Made by a program: the position numbers and the translations under genes. From an uncultured Thermoguttaceae bacterium (GTDB lineage: Bacteria; Planctomycetota; Planctomycetia; Pirellulales; Thermoguttaceae): a DNA stretch of 46,518 bases. Under the pieces are notes generated by a model that was not told the origin of the DNA, ran no database searches, and worked only from the letters and a program-made list of their open reading frames with translations. Of this stretch, positions 36,828 through 45,737 are shown one piece after another. Location of the stretch: the NCBI GenBank assembly GCA_937951625.1, contig CALFBP010000058.1:1-46518 (forward strand). The letters run 5' to 3'. Position 1 is the stretch's first letter, and the number at the start of each line of letters is the position of its first letter.

Positions 36828-37306
36828 TTTTCCACTAAAAGCTCAGGTGATCGTCGGCTGTTTCGGGGTGTGCAAAAAACGCGCAGGACGACGTCGCCGC
36901 ATTTACCTGATTGGGGGGGCGTACTACCTCTACTCGCCCAGGAGATGGCTATTAAGGCTGCTCTTCGTATTCCCGAAAGATTGTGCCCAAAATCCCCCAT
37001 TTAGAGGACTTTTGTCTGAATGGCAAGGTGAGTCCGAGAAACGGCCTATAACGTCCAAGAGACAGCCGTCGGTTGTAACACCAGTGATGCCCGCACGACT
37101 TGCTGTACCGACTGCAAGCTATGACAGTGCTTTTCCCTTAAAACTCAGGGAAAAATCCCCCGCGATTCACATCTCAAGGAAAAGTATCCAGTCGATATTT
37201 CATTGCCTCCCCTTGCTCAGACGCGGAAGAAGAGGGAGATTGTGGCGCAGGCCTCGAATTCGATTCGTGTCGGCCGACACCATCACAATTTTTGTACGCG
37301 GCGACC
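36828..37306 (+). other. Gene-free region between pstS and panC
   Basis: About 480 bases with no credible gene. A 173-codon open frame starting at 36847 is rich in Arg, shows no protein-family pattern and overlaps panC in another frame. The region carries the pstS control region at its left edge and presumably the panC promoter at its right, but no convincing plus-strand hexamer pair was seen. Confidence 0.5.
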
Positions 37307-38155
37307 ATGCCTTTGTTGGTGACGACGGTTTCGGAGTTTCGCCAGACGTTGCACGCCGCACGTCGTAGCGGGAAAACGATTGGTCTTGTGCCTACGATGG
37401 GGGCGTTGCACGAGGGACACCTGAGCCTCGTTCGGGCGTCGCGGGCAGAATGCGGTTTCACGGCGGTGACGATTTATGTCAATCCGACCCAATTCGGGCC
37501 CCACGAGGACTTCGCCCAATATCCGCGAACCCTGGAAAGCGATTTGACTTTACTTTCTGGCCTGGCCGACGTGGTGTTCGCCCCGCGCGACGAAGAGGTT
37601 TATCCGCCCGGCTTTTCCACGTGGGTTGAGGTGGGATCGGTCGCCAAACCGCTGGAGGGAGTCTGCCGGCCGGGTCATTTTCGCGGGGTGGCGACGATCG
37701 TGCTGAAACTTTTCACGATGGCTTGGCCCGACGTGGCCTATTTCGGCCAGAAGGACTATCAACAAGCCTTGGTCATCCGGCGCATGGCGATCGACCTGAA
37801 TTTGCCGCTTACGATCCGGGTGTGCCCGATCGTCCGCGAGCCTGACGGCCTGGCGATGAGTTCCCGAAACCGGTACCTCGCCCCCGACGAGCGGCAACGG
37901 GCCACCGTGCTTTACCAGAGCTTGACGCAGGCCGCGAACTTGGTGGCCCAAGGCGAAACCAATGCATCGCGCATCACGGAAGCCATGCGTCGGACGATCC
38001 AAGCCGCTAATCCCAAACAGATCGATTACGTGGCCATCGCCGATCCCGAAACGCTCGAACCCGTCGAGACAATCCGCGGCCGGACCGTAGCGCTTCTGGC
38101 CGTGCGGATCGGCAAGACGCGGTTGATCGACAACATGATCCTTGAGCCGCCATGA
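37307..38155 (+). CDS. panC: Pantothenate synthetase
   Basis: 282 residues. Joins pantoate and beta-alanine with ATP in coenzyme A synthesis. Motifs of the nucleotidyltransferase fold are complete: PTMGALHEGH with the HIGH-like site, YVNPTQFGPHEDF, FGQKDYQQ and the MSSRN loop. The ATG at 37307 gives the usual length; a TTG at 37292 would add five residues. lgt follows 16 bases later. Confidence 0.95.
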   Translation: MPLLVTTVSEFRQTLHAARRSGKTIGLVPTMGALHEGHLSLVRASRAECGFTAVTIYVNPTQFGPHEDFAQYPRTLESDLTLLSGLADVVFAPRDEEVYPPGFSTWVEVGSVAKPLEGVCRPGHFRGVATIVLKLFTMAWPDVAYFGQKDYQQALVIRRMAIDLNLPLTIRVCPIVREPDGLAMSSRNRYLAPDERQRATVLYQSLTQAANLVAQGETNASRITEAMRRTIQAANPKQIDYVAIADPETLEPVETIRGRTVALLAVRIGKTRLIDNMILEPP

Positions 38156-38171
38156 CAAAAAGCGGGCGAAT

Positions 38172-39473
38172 ATGCGCCAGACCCTTTTCTACATTCCTGA
38201 GACGCTCTTTGGATACCCGTTGTTCGGCTTCGGACTGCTGCTGGCTGTTTGGGCAGTGGCGGCCGTGGTCGTCATGATTTGGCTCTGGCGACGGCAGGGC
38301 TGGAACGCCGATACGCGCGGCTACGCCGTGTTGCTGCTTGTTCTTGGCGGGGTGATTTGGGGGGTCTTGCCCAAGATCGTCGAACCCGGGTTTGGGCTCC
38401 CGATCCGGGGCTATGGGACGATGCTGTTGATCGCCTTTGTCTCGGGAACCGGCTTGGTCGCATGGCGAGGCTCTCGACTGGGCATTGATCCCGACGTAAG
38501 CATTACCCTGGTTTTCTGGGGATTCATCCCAGGGATCCTTGGCGCCCGACTCTACTTCGTGGCAACCCATTGGGATGTGGTGCGCCGACTCGATGCGACT
38601 CAGCGATTAGACCTTTGGCGGACGTTGGGCGAGATCATCAACATTCCTCAAGGGGGGCTGGTGGTATACGGAGCACTGATCGGAGGACTGCTCGGCTTCA
38701 GCGCCTTTCTGATTCGGCGACGCCTGCCCTTGCTGCCGATGCTCGACCTGTTGACTCCGGGGATGCTGCTGGGGTTGGCCTTGGGCCGCGTGGGGTGCTT
38801 TCTGAACGGGTGCTGCTACGGCGGGGCTTGTGAGTTGCCTTGGGCTGTTCGGTTTCCGTTAGGGAGTCCGCCGTTCATGCAACAACTCGAAGAGGGCAAA
38901 ATCTTTCTTTTCGGGCTTAAATGTCAAGGTCCGGACTTCGCCCCGCCTACGATCGCTGAGGTGGAGCCCCAGTCCGCCGCCGCTGCCCAAGGACTGAAAC
39001 CCGGCGACACCCTCCAAGCGATCAACGGGGCCAGGATCGATACCGTGGCTGCCGCGCGTTGGGAATTGATGACCGCCCTTCGGTTGGGTCGCGGGGTCTC
39101 GATTGCAATCCGTGGCAGGGAGAAAAATATCCACCTACCGATTCCAGTTGTCTTGCCTCGCACCGAACCAATCCATCCCACTCAACTGTATAGCGCGATC
39201 AATGCCTTGGTGCTCTGCCTGTTCTTGTTGGCCTATGATCCGTTCAAACGCCGTGATGGCGAAGTGTTTGCCCTATTCTTGACCATCTACCCTGTCAGCC
39301 GATTCCTCATGGAGTGCATCCGCGTGGACGAACCGGGGATTTGGGGGACACCCCTGACCGGCGCCCAGTTCGTGAGCTTGGCTTTGCTTGCCAGTGCCTG
39401 TGTCTTGTGGTTTTACCTCCTTCGTCGCCCGGCCGGACAGCGCTTTGTAGCCTCCAACGCCCTAAAAGGTTAA
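38172..39473 (+). CDS. lgt: Prolipoprotein diacylglyceryl transferase with an inserted PDZ domain
   Basis: 433 residues against about 260-300 for most Lgt. Transfers diacylglycerol from phosphatidylglycerol to lipobox cysteines in the inner membrane. Family motifs: PIRGYGTMLL, GARLYFV, GGLVVYGALIGG, GRVGCFLNGCCYG (about 205-217) and HPTQLYSAI (about 335-343). Between the last two lies an extra domain at about 258-326 with PDZ pattern (EVEPQSAAAAQGLKPGDTLQ, then INGARI). The histidine of the E. coli HGG motif is replaced by Tyr166, as in some other Lgt groups. The window has several lipoproteins that it would modify. Confidence 0.92.
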   Translation: MRQTLFYIPETLFGYPLFGFGLLLAVWAVAAVVVMIWLWRRQGWNADTRGYAVLLLVLGGVIWGVLPKIVEPGFGLPIRGYGTMLLIAFVSGTGLVAWRGSRLGIDPDVSITLVFWGFIPGILGARLYFVATHWDVVRRLDATQRLDLWRTLGEIINIPQGGLVVYGALIGGLLGFSAFLIRRRLPLLPMLDLLTPGMLLGLALGRVGCFLNGCCYGGACELPWAVRFPLGSPPFMQQLEEGKIFLFGLKCQGPDFAPPTIAEVEPQSAAAAQGLKPGDTLQAINGARIDTVAAARWELMTALRLGRGVSIAIRGREKNIHLPIPVVLPRTEPIHPTQLYSAINALVLCLFLLAYDPFKRRDGEVFALFLTIYPVSRFLMECIRVDEPGIWGTPLTGAQFVSLALLASACVLWFYLLRRPAGQRFVASNALKG

Positions 39474-39580
39474 CGCGGCTTGTTGCTGCGACCAAAACGA
39501 AGCCAGAGGGCTACACTCCGTAGCCAAGCGCGGATCAACCTCGGCGAACGACCGCACCGCCAGCGACGGACCAGGGTTCC

Positions 39581-39931
39581 AACGCCCGTGACCCGGAGCA
39601 CATCGAGTTCATCACCCGCGCTCCGAGGACCGCCGCACGATGCTGGCCGAGATCGCCCTCGATCCACCTAGGTCCACTCAAGATTTGGCCGGGCCGCCGT
39701 TGCTGGACGAAGATTACCTAATGCGGAGGACCATCCACCCGGTCAAACGCTTGGAAGGGGATTGCGTTTGCGTGTCCCCGCTGTCGCCGGCCCCCCCTGA
39801 TATATAGACTATTCAACCCCCGAGGGCATTGCGGAGGAGGGGAGGAGCGACGTCTTTTCCATCTGGCCTTGAGTTGCGCCAAACGCCTGCTGTCTACGTG
39901 CTTCCCCCCGTTACTACTATTGAGGTATAGT
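39581..39931 (+). pseudogene. Remnant of a UvrD/Rep-type DNA helicase
   Basis: Three consecutive segments in shifting frames read like the C-terminal part of a superfamily 1 helicase: NARDPEHIEFITRA (frame of 39581), then EDRRTMLAEIALDPP with LLDEDYL and TIHPVKRLEGD (frame of 39625, stop at about 39805), then GGGEERRLFHLALSCAK with CFPP (frame of 39824). The second resembles motif V (TIHxAKGLExD) and the third motif VI (EERRLxYVAxTRAK), both degraded. At least two frame changes and a stop separate them, and nothing upstream encodes motifs I-IV. A dead fragment left by decay or deletion. Confidence 0.7.
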
Positions 39932-40199
39932 ATGCAGCTCGAATTAGAGATGCGCACAATTCGCCCGCCCCCCCCGAGGTACTCCAGCGTTTCACCAGGA
40001 TAGAGGCATGTGAAATTGAGTAAGCAGACAACGGACCTCGCGGCGGCAGGGCAATTATTTCCCGCCTCAACATTCGAAAACGAACGAAACGGTACTGGGG
40101 GTAAAATCCTTACTTCGCCCGAGAATCGCTCGCCGCGGCGGTTTCCGCACGCCATATTTGCTGAGAACCTCGATGTTTTCCATCTTGGGAAGACAGCAA

Positions 40200-41045
40200 A
40201 TGACCGATTCTGCCGTGGCACATGCCACCAAAAATCCGCCGCCCAAGCTGGATTCGACCGCGGACCTCGAGAATCTGCCAACCGTGAGCATCTGGGGACT
40301 GCCGCTTGCTCTCGTGGACACCGCCAAGGCTGTCGCGCTGGTCGATCAACTCATCATGCGAAGGCAGCCCGCTTTCTTCATCACGGCCAATCTCCACTAT
40401 GCGATGCTCTCCTGCCAGGATCCGCGATTGGCGGCCGTGAACCGCGCGGCTGCTTTTCTTTTGGCGGATGGAATGCCGCTCGTCTGGTATTCGCGCTTCC
40501 TGGGTCGGCCCCTGCCCGAGCGGGTCGCTGGCGCCGACTTGATCTTTCTGCTTTGCCGTCGGGCCGCGGAGCGTGGTCATCGGGTGTTCTTTCTTGGCGG
40601 CAGGCCCGGCGTGGCTGCGGATGCGGCCATGAGGTTATCGTGGATGTATCCTGGTCTCAAAATCGCGGGAATCGAGGCCCCGAAGCTAGAATCCCTCTCG
40701 GCCGAGGAGCATCGCCGCCTGATCGAGAGAATTCGCGAAGCCCGGCCCGACCTGCTCTTCGTCGCCTTCGGTCAACCCAAGGGCGAACTGTGGCTTTGGG
40801 AAAACGCGGCGTCCTTGGGAGTGCCTGCCTGCGTGCAGGTGGGAGCAACGTTTGATTTCGTTGCTGGCCACGCCCCTCGCGCCCCCCGCTGGATGCAGCG
40901 CTGCGGTTTGGAATGGCTATTCCGCCTGGCCAGCGATCCGCGGCGTCTTGGCCCCAGGTATGTTAGAAACGCCTGGTTTCTGCTGCGAGCGGTCTGGCGT
41001 GACGTGTTAGGGCGCAAGGCTGTTTCGCCGCATCCCGAAGTCTAA
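40200..41045 (+). CDS. WecG/TagA/CpsF-family glycosyltransferase
   Basis: 281 residues from the ATG at 40200 (GGGAAGA upstream); ATG 40173 and TTG 40158 are alternatives. GT26 family: adds an N-acetylmannosamine-type sugar to a lipid-linked intermediate at the inner face of the membrane. Visible signatures are ITANLHYAMLSCQDPRL, LADGMPLVWYSR with the catalytic Asp, FLGGRPGVA, VAFGQPKGELW and the C-terminal APRWMQRCGLEWLFRLASDP with RYVRN. Its stop overlaps the stop of the convergent methyltransferase-like gene. Confidence 0.9.
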   Translation: MTDSAVAHATKNPPPKLDSTADLENLPTVSIWGLPLALVDTAKAVALVDQLIMRRQPAFFITANLHYAMLSCQDPRLAAVNRAAAFLLADGMPLVWYSRFLGRPLPERVAGADLIFLLCRRAAERGHRVFFLGGRPGVAADAAMRLSWMYPGLKIAGIEAPKLESLSAEEHRRLIERIREARPDLLFVAFGQPKGELWLWENAASLGVPACVQVGATFDFVAGHAPRAPRWMQRCGLEWLFRLASDPRRLGPRYVRNAWFLLRAVWRDVLGRKAVSPHPEV

Positions 41046-41785
41046 CGCCCCTCGACGGCCAGAATCGCCGTCTTCCGCTTCAAGGTACGGAGTAAAATGA
41101 ACACCGCGAGGCCCGCTAGGAAGATACCGGTCCAGAGTGGATTCGGACGCCAATCGCCGCGAATCGCCACGCGATGGTAAGCCTCTAGTGCGAAAAAGCT
41201 GGCGCAGATAGCGAACAGCCCGGGATATTCGCGGCGGAGCACCGTGCGGAGTGAAAAGGGCAACTCAGGCCGGCGCCAGCCGGACAACCGCGGCAGGAAG
41301 GCCGGGGTGACGTCCGCCCAACGCAAATACGCCTCCCCGAATTTGCGCCGCAGAAATTCCTCCTCCGCGAACATGATCCGCTCGTAGTAGATCCAAAACC
41401 CCAGGGCGAAGATCACGACCAGCCACCACAGCCCACAAAACATCGAGATTCCCAACCAAATGATGTAGTTGCCCAAATACAGCGGGTGGCGAACCAGGGA
41501 GTACATGCCGGTGGTATTCAGGACCTCAGCTATTTGCCCCTCGTGGGTATTTCGCCCCGAAGTCCCCCGCGGCGCATGCCCAACCGTGACCACCCGAATC
41601 CCCAGCCCCACCATCGAAACCGCTAGACACACCAAGGCCCAAACGTCATATCCGCTGCGGTCTTGCCGCAGAAAGTCCGGATGGTGCATGGCCGCCATCG
41701 TGGGCAGAACCAGGACCAGCGGCAGATAGCTCCTCCAACGGAACAACCAGTTTCCCGTCCGCTCCAGTTCCTCGCGAAGCGCCAT
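41042..41785 (-). CDS. Isoprenylcysteine methyltransferase-like membrane protein
   Basis: 247 residues from the ATG at 41785. About five hydrophobic segments. The C-terminal half carries RHPLYLGNYIIWLG and YYERIMFAEEEFLRRKFG, the two conserved blocks of the ICMT/PEMT membrane methyltransferase superfamily that bind S-adenosylmethionine. The substrate cannot be told from sequence; in bacteria these proteins may modify lipids or small molecules. It is convergent with the glycosyltransferase, with overlapping stop codons. Confidence 0.82.
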   Translation of the reverse strand: MALREELERTGNWLFRWRSYLPLVLVLPTMAAMHHPDFLRQDRSGYDVWALVCLAVSMVGLGIRVVTVGHAPRGTSGRNTHEGQIAEVLNTTGMYSLVRHPLYLGNYIIWLGISMFCGLWWLVVIFALGFWIYYERIMFAEEEFLRRKFGEAYLRWADVTPAFLPRLSGWRRPELPFSLRTVLRREYPGLFAICASFFALEAYHRVAIRGDWRPNPLWTGIFLAGLAVFILLRTLKRKTAILAVEGR

Positions 41786-41903
41786 AGGGTTACCCAACTC
41801 AAATATGGCGAAAGACCCCCATGCATTTGGGGGTCGGGTTGAGCCGCTAAGTGGGAGCGCTATGTATTCCAATTCCCGCGACAGGTCAAGACAAGTTGAT
41901 TAC

Positions 41904-41933
41904 GAATTGAGGAATTCAGGAATTGAGGAATTC
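41904..41933. repeat. Direct repeat GAATTGAGGAATTC x2
   Basis: Two identical 14-base copies at 41904-41917 and 41920-41933, separated by AG (16-base period). Each copy begins and ends with near-palindromic GAATT, so a hairpin is also possible. It lies in the gap between two reverse-strand genes. Probably a local duplication of no known role. Confidence 0.6.
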
Positions 41934-42061
41934 GCGGGCGAAGACGTGGTTGTAAACTAAGGCAGTTCGGTGGAAAGGGCCCAAAATGCGGTTCCGTGCG
42001 GATCGTTTCCCTTTGTACCGGGGAGCGGGCCCGCTGGCCAAGTTCTTCGGCATCCAGAGCT

Positions 42062-42484
<423 letters not shown>

Positions 42485-42599
42485 GGGATGCACCCTTTCC
42501 TGACTTGCAGAGACCATGCGATCGCGCCGGGTCAACTTTCCAGTTTACCAGAGCGTGGGGCTGGTCCGAAGGCCCACGGTAAACGCGCTCGCAGCCCTG

Positions 42600-43076
42600 T
42601 CATGCATCCAGGCGAATGACGTGCTCGGTTTGATCGGCATGGACGAGATGGCCGCGGCCGCGTTGCGCGGCCAGATATTCGGCAAACACGGGATTGTAGA
42701 GGGCCCCCGGCCGACGTTCGCGCAGCATCGCCAAGGCGTCCCGGCCGCTCATCCCAAGATGCACGAGAATCAACCCCGCCACCAACGCAGACCGATTGAA
42801 ACCCATCAGGCAGTGGCAAAGCACTTTTTGCCCTTTGCCGACCAATTCCGCGCCCAGACTGGCCACCGCGTGAAGCTTGACCAAATTGGGCAAGTCGCTG
42901 TCGTGAAAGGGGAAGTAGATGTAAAGTATGCGGTCCGGTTCGGTTGGCACCCCCGAGTCCAGGTCGCCATCCAGATCGATTACCGCGGAAATGTCGAGGG
43001 CCTCGATCGCCGGCCAGTTGTCGATGTCCGGCGAGAGATACAGTCTGCCATTCTCGTCGATACGAATCACGTCCAT
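42600..43076 (-). CDS. Dual-specificity protein phosphatase-like
   Basis: 158 residues from the ATG at 43076; the frame continues upstream to 43319 without protein-like content. The catalytic P-loop CHCLMGFNRS gives Cys89 and Arg95, and Asp59 or Asp61 in FPFHDSDLP is the likely general acid. This is the DSP/PTP fold, removing phosphate from proteins, sugars or lipids. No signal peptide, so cytoplasmic. The YjbQ gene follows 115 bases later. Confidence 0.85.
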   Translation of the reverse strand: MDVIRIDENGRLYLSPDIDNWPAIEALDISAVIDLDGDLDSGVPTEPDRILYIYFPFHDSDLPNLVKLHAVASLGAELVGKGQKVLCHCLMGFNRSALVAGLILVHLGMSGRDALAMLRERRPGALYNPVFAEYLAAQRGRGHLVHADQTEHVIRLDA

Positions 43077-43337
43077 CGTTTTCGCGCGATTCCCGGTCTC
43101 ATGTAACGCAGGCCTAACCCAGCCGAACCGAATGAAAAACGACGTTGGCATCCTCCCCAGAGGACGCAACAGTTTAATCTTTTTTGGCCACTTCGCAAAC
43201 CGGGCTCTCCGACACTCGTGTGACGGCGACGCGGAAAGGTCGCGGCAAGGAACGCCTCGGCTTGCCTTTGGGCGTAGCGAACCGCCAAACCGATCGCCCG
43301 GCTGAGACGCCACCCGCAAGATGGGATGTGCAATGCT

Positions 43338-43643
43338 TCATCGCCGTTTCTTCAATAGCCGCCCCGACCGCGGGGCGGAGCGTGTAAGCTGGCAAGCTTG
43401 ATCGTCACAGGTCGGGCCAGCTTGAACTTGAACCTCCTCCCCATGCAGCATCGGTCTATTCGGGAGGCGGCTTACCGGATCCGAAAAAACGGCGGTCGTT
43501 TTGGAATCACTTGCCGAGGGCTTGGCCGCGGGCTGGCTGACATGGGCCAAGCCGATGGCCACCGCCACCGCCGTGGTAGGCTCGACATGCGGCGTAAACG
43601 TCGCGACGAGCGCAGTGAATTGCCAACATAAAAGGTGTATCAT
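43338..43643 (-). CDS. Small protein at the end of the unknown cassette
   Basis: 101 residues, beginning MIHLLCWQFTALVATF. The ATG at 43643 lies 4 bases after the stop of the papain-fold gene, and GAGG falls in that gap, so it would be translated by coupling. The first 35 residues are hydrophobic and could be a membrane segment or signal; the rest is polar, Ser/Pro/Arg-rich with two cysteines. No known family. Coding status is moderate: it is supported by position and an intact frame only. Confidence 0.5.
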   Translation of the reverse strand: MIHLLCWQFTALVATFTPHVEPTTAVAVAIGLAHVSQPAAKPSASDSKTTAVFSDPVSRLPNRPMLHGEEVQVQAGPTCDDQACQLTRSAPRSGRLLKKRR

Positions 43644-43647
43644 CCTC

Positions 43648-44592
43648 TTACGCCTCCGTGAAGCTCTTGGGAACCGGCGGCCGGTCATAGCCGCAAAACC
43701 CCAGATCGACGAAACTGTCGCCCTCACTGACGGCCTCGCCCACCGCGTCCAAGTCGGCGTAGAACGAGCCTTCGGGCTGATCGAGCCAGTAGGGACCGCT
43801 GGTCCAGTCGGGATGCCACGACTGGTCGATGAGGATCAACTTGCGGCCTTTTTTGGTGGTCCGTCGCGCGGCGCCGCAACACATGCTGTGAGACCATCGG
43901 CCTCGCTGGCGGATGGCCCCGTCCTCATCGCGGCGTCCCTCCCAGCCCAGCGACGAGCACTGGTTAAACGGCAAGCCGGCGCCCGCACACAGCCAGGCCT
44001 TTTCGGCCGTATCGACCCGCAAGTAACGACTGTAGCGATGCTGCTTGGCAACCGATTTGATTTCGGCAGGAACGCCTCGCAACCCGAATTCGTAACAGGT
44101 GCGCACCGAGTAACGGCGGAGGTCGTACTTCCCGTAAACAGCTTGGGCGACCGAGCCCCATTCGGTGTTGGCCTTGGCCATACCATATCCGGTGCTGCCG
44201 TCGCCGCGGCCCAACATGCCAGACATCTCGCGGCTCAAGCCATAAGCAACCTCTGGACAGCCCATGCCCACGAATTGCTCGGGTTCGAGCCGCAAGTAAA
44301 TGTCGAGGGCCGCCATGTAGGCCCAGCGTTTGGCATCGGCATGGCCCACGCACGAGCCGATGTTGCCCTGATCGTAGGTGCGGATCCGCGTCCACTCGCC
44401 GTCTTGCACCAGCCAGGCGTCCAATTTCGCGTCTTCCAGACACAACCGCAAGGCACGGTAGCAGTAGCGGTCTGCCCCGTCATCGCGGGCGCGGAGCTGG
44501 TCCCAAAAATCCTCGGCCATTTCCAGCGTGGCCGCATAAGCTTGATAACCCGGTGGGTCCTTCACCCAACCGAAGAAACGTTCGATGGCCAT
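43648..44592 (-). CDS. Papain-fold protein with altered catalytic triad
   Basis: 314 residues. YDQGNIGSCVGHA at about 73-85 aligns with the papain DQGxCGSCWAFA block (Gln75, Cys81). WSHSMCCG at about 233-240 matches the papain histidine region (His235), and LIDQSWHPDW at about 254-263 the NSW region, with the triad asparagine replaced by Gln257 (or Asp256). It may be a C1-type cysteine peptidase or an inactive relative. No signal peptide. Rich in Trp and Cys. Middle of a four-gene unit; the fold match is by motif order only. Confidence 0.65.
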   Translation of the reverse strand: MAIERFFGWVKDPPGYQAYAATLEMAEDFWDQLRARDDGADRYCYRALRLCLEDAKLDAWLVQDGEWTRIRTYDQGNIGSCVGHADAKRWAYMAALDIYLRLEPEQFVGMGCPEVAYGLSREMSGMLGRGDGSTGYGMAKANTEWGSVAQAVYGKYDLRRYSVRTCYEFGLRGVPAEIKSVAKQHRYSRYLRVDTAEKAWLCAGAGLPFNQCSSLGWEGRRDEDGAIRQRGRWSHSMCCGAARRTTKKGRKLILIDQSWHPDWTSGPYWLDQPEGSFYADLDAVGEAVSEGDSFVDLGFCGYDRPPVPKSFTEA

Positions 44593-44724
44593 AACAATCT
44601 CCGAGATGATGGAAGATTCGGAAAAAGCAAATGTTGGAACGGCGGGGCTGGAAGTGCGGAGGTGTTCGGAAGATGGAAGAACGGAGGAACGGTGTCATGG
44701 TGGCTGACGCGCCATTCCATGCCC

Positions 44725-45348
44725 TCACTTCACCACCTCCAAGGCCTCGGCGATGGCCCGCCAAAGCGGTTTGCAGTCCTCGACGGAGCGGATCTTCGCA
44801 GCGGCCCGCTGAACGTCGAGCCATTGGCCGATCTCCTTGACCCACGGCTCCCAGACCATCCTCCGCTGCGGCCCAAGGGTGATTTCCCGAGCGTAACGAT
44901 TGGCCGTGATCAATTTGTCGATCGAGTCGATCGAACCGGGAATCTGGTCGGCCAGGACGCGATACACCGCAGCCAGCTTTCGCGCGTCTTCCTGGCGACC
45001 GTCGGGCGGCAACTTCTCGGCGGCAATAAGCGCCAGCTTCTTGACCTCATCGGCGAGGGACGGCGGGACAGGCGGCACCGGCGGGTTCGGCTCCGGAGGG
45101 ACCGGCGACGGCATGTCCAGCGCGGTCAGTTGCCACACTCGAGAACCGCCCACGATCACGACCCAACTATGGACCGTCGGACCAGGTGTGAGGATCGCCG
45201 GCAAGGACTGGCCGTCCTGACCCGTCACGACGCTGGGAACGAACGGCTTCCAGGGCGGCGGCGTCTGACCCCACGATTGCCCTCGGCTCAGACCGGCCAA
45301 CATCACAGCCAGGGCTACGACGCGAAAACTGACGCAATGCCACGGCAT
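44725..45348 (-). CDS. Secreted protein with proline-rich linker
   Basis: 207 residues. A signal peptide of about 28 residues (hydrophobic core VVALAVMLAGL, ending near SWGQ). A proline-rich stretch PSPVPPEPNPPVPPVPP lies at about 93-110, followed by a helical domain. The N-terminal mature part has a short beta-rich block (VHSWVVIVGGSRVWQLTALD). No family recognised. It is the second gene of the reverse-strand cassette, about 110 bases from the small protein and 132 bases before the papain-fold gene. Confidence 0.7.
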   Translation of the reverse strand: MPWHCVSFRVVALAVMLAGLSRGQSWGQTPPPWKPFVPSVVTGQDGQSLPAILTPGPTVHSWVVIVGGSRVWQLTALDMPSPVPPEPNPPVPPVPPSLADEVKKLALIAAEKLPPDGRQEDARKLAAVYRVLADQIPGSIDSIDKLITANRYAREITLGPQRRMVWEPWVKEIGQWLDVQRAAAKIRSVEDCKPLWRAIAEALEVVK

Positions 45349-45457
45349 AGCAAAAACCCTCGACGTTCTAGGAATCAGCTAGAAAAACTCACAAAACGGC
45401 AAGGCTCTCCCACCCGCGAGCCATCGAGGTCGGAAGCCTTCTCGGCGACAAAAAAAC

Positions 45458-45673
45458 TTACGCGGTGCGACCCGCCGGCTTCTGGGGTAGGAGGTCGAAA
45501 AGGGCCAACAGCAAAGGCATGATTTTCTGGAGAAACGCAATCACCTTGGTCCAGTCGATCCTACCCGCCTTTTGGCGGAGCGGTGCGAGCGCCCGCCACA
45601 GGGCAATCGCCTGGCGGAGACCGCCATCGCCAACAACCTCCTCACCAACGCTGAGAACATCGTCGTGAAACAT
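45458..45673 (-). CDS. Small protein with hydrophobic segment
   Basis: 71 residues from the ATG at 45673, with AAGGAG at 45686-45681 and a 7-base gap, an excellent ribosome binding site. A hydrophobic helix (VIAFLQKIMPLLLALFDLLP, about 44-63) follows a mixed helical region with LRQAIALWRALAPLRQK. The layout resembles small membrane-active or holin-like proteins, but no homology was recognised. It is the first gene of the cassette and starts directly after a strong terminator hairpin. Confidence 0.65.
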   Translation of the reverse strand: MFHDDVLSVGEEVVGDGGLRQAIALWRALAPLRQKAGRIDWTKVIAFLQKIMPLLLALFDLLPQKPAGRTA

Positions 45674-45691
45674 GCTATTGCTCCTTCGCAG

Positions 45692-45737
45692 AAAAAAAGA
45701 TGGCCCGCCGAGAACCAAAACTGGTTTTCAGCGGGCC
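45692..45737 (-). terminator. Intrinsic terminator in the cassette leader
   Basis: On the reverse strand, GGCCCGC (45737-45731) pairs with GCGGGCC (45708-45702), with an inner AACCA/TGGTT stem, followed by ATC and seven T residues (45698-45692). This is a typical Rho-independent terminator. The Shine-Dalgarno sequence of the small-protein gene starts 5 bases later, so any transcript from upstream must read through it. Confidence 0.8.

Noticed and set aside
36847-37368. 173-codon frame between pstS and panC
   Set aside because: Arg-rich, no motif, and it overlaps panC in another frame.
39718-40281. Reverse-strand frame of 187 codons
   Set aside because: Runs antisense to the helicase remnant and the WecG-family gene; no supporting signals.
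43387-43426. Inverted repeat AAGCTGGC/GCCAGCTT
   Set aside because: It lies inside the small 101-residue gene and has no T-run; not called as a terminator.
43501-45522. 673-codon plus-strand open frame across the reverse-strand cassette
   Set aside because: It is an antisense frame of the papain-fold and secreted genes, favoured by GC-rich codon use. It shows no family pattern and no ribosome binding site.
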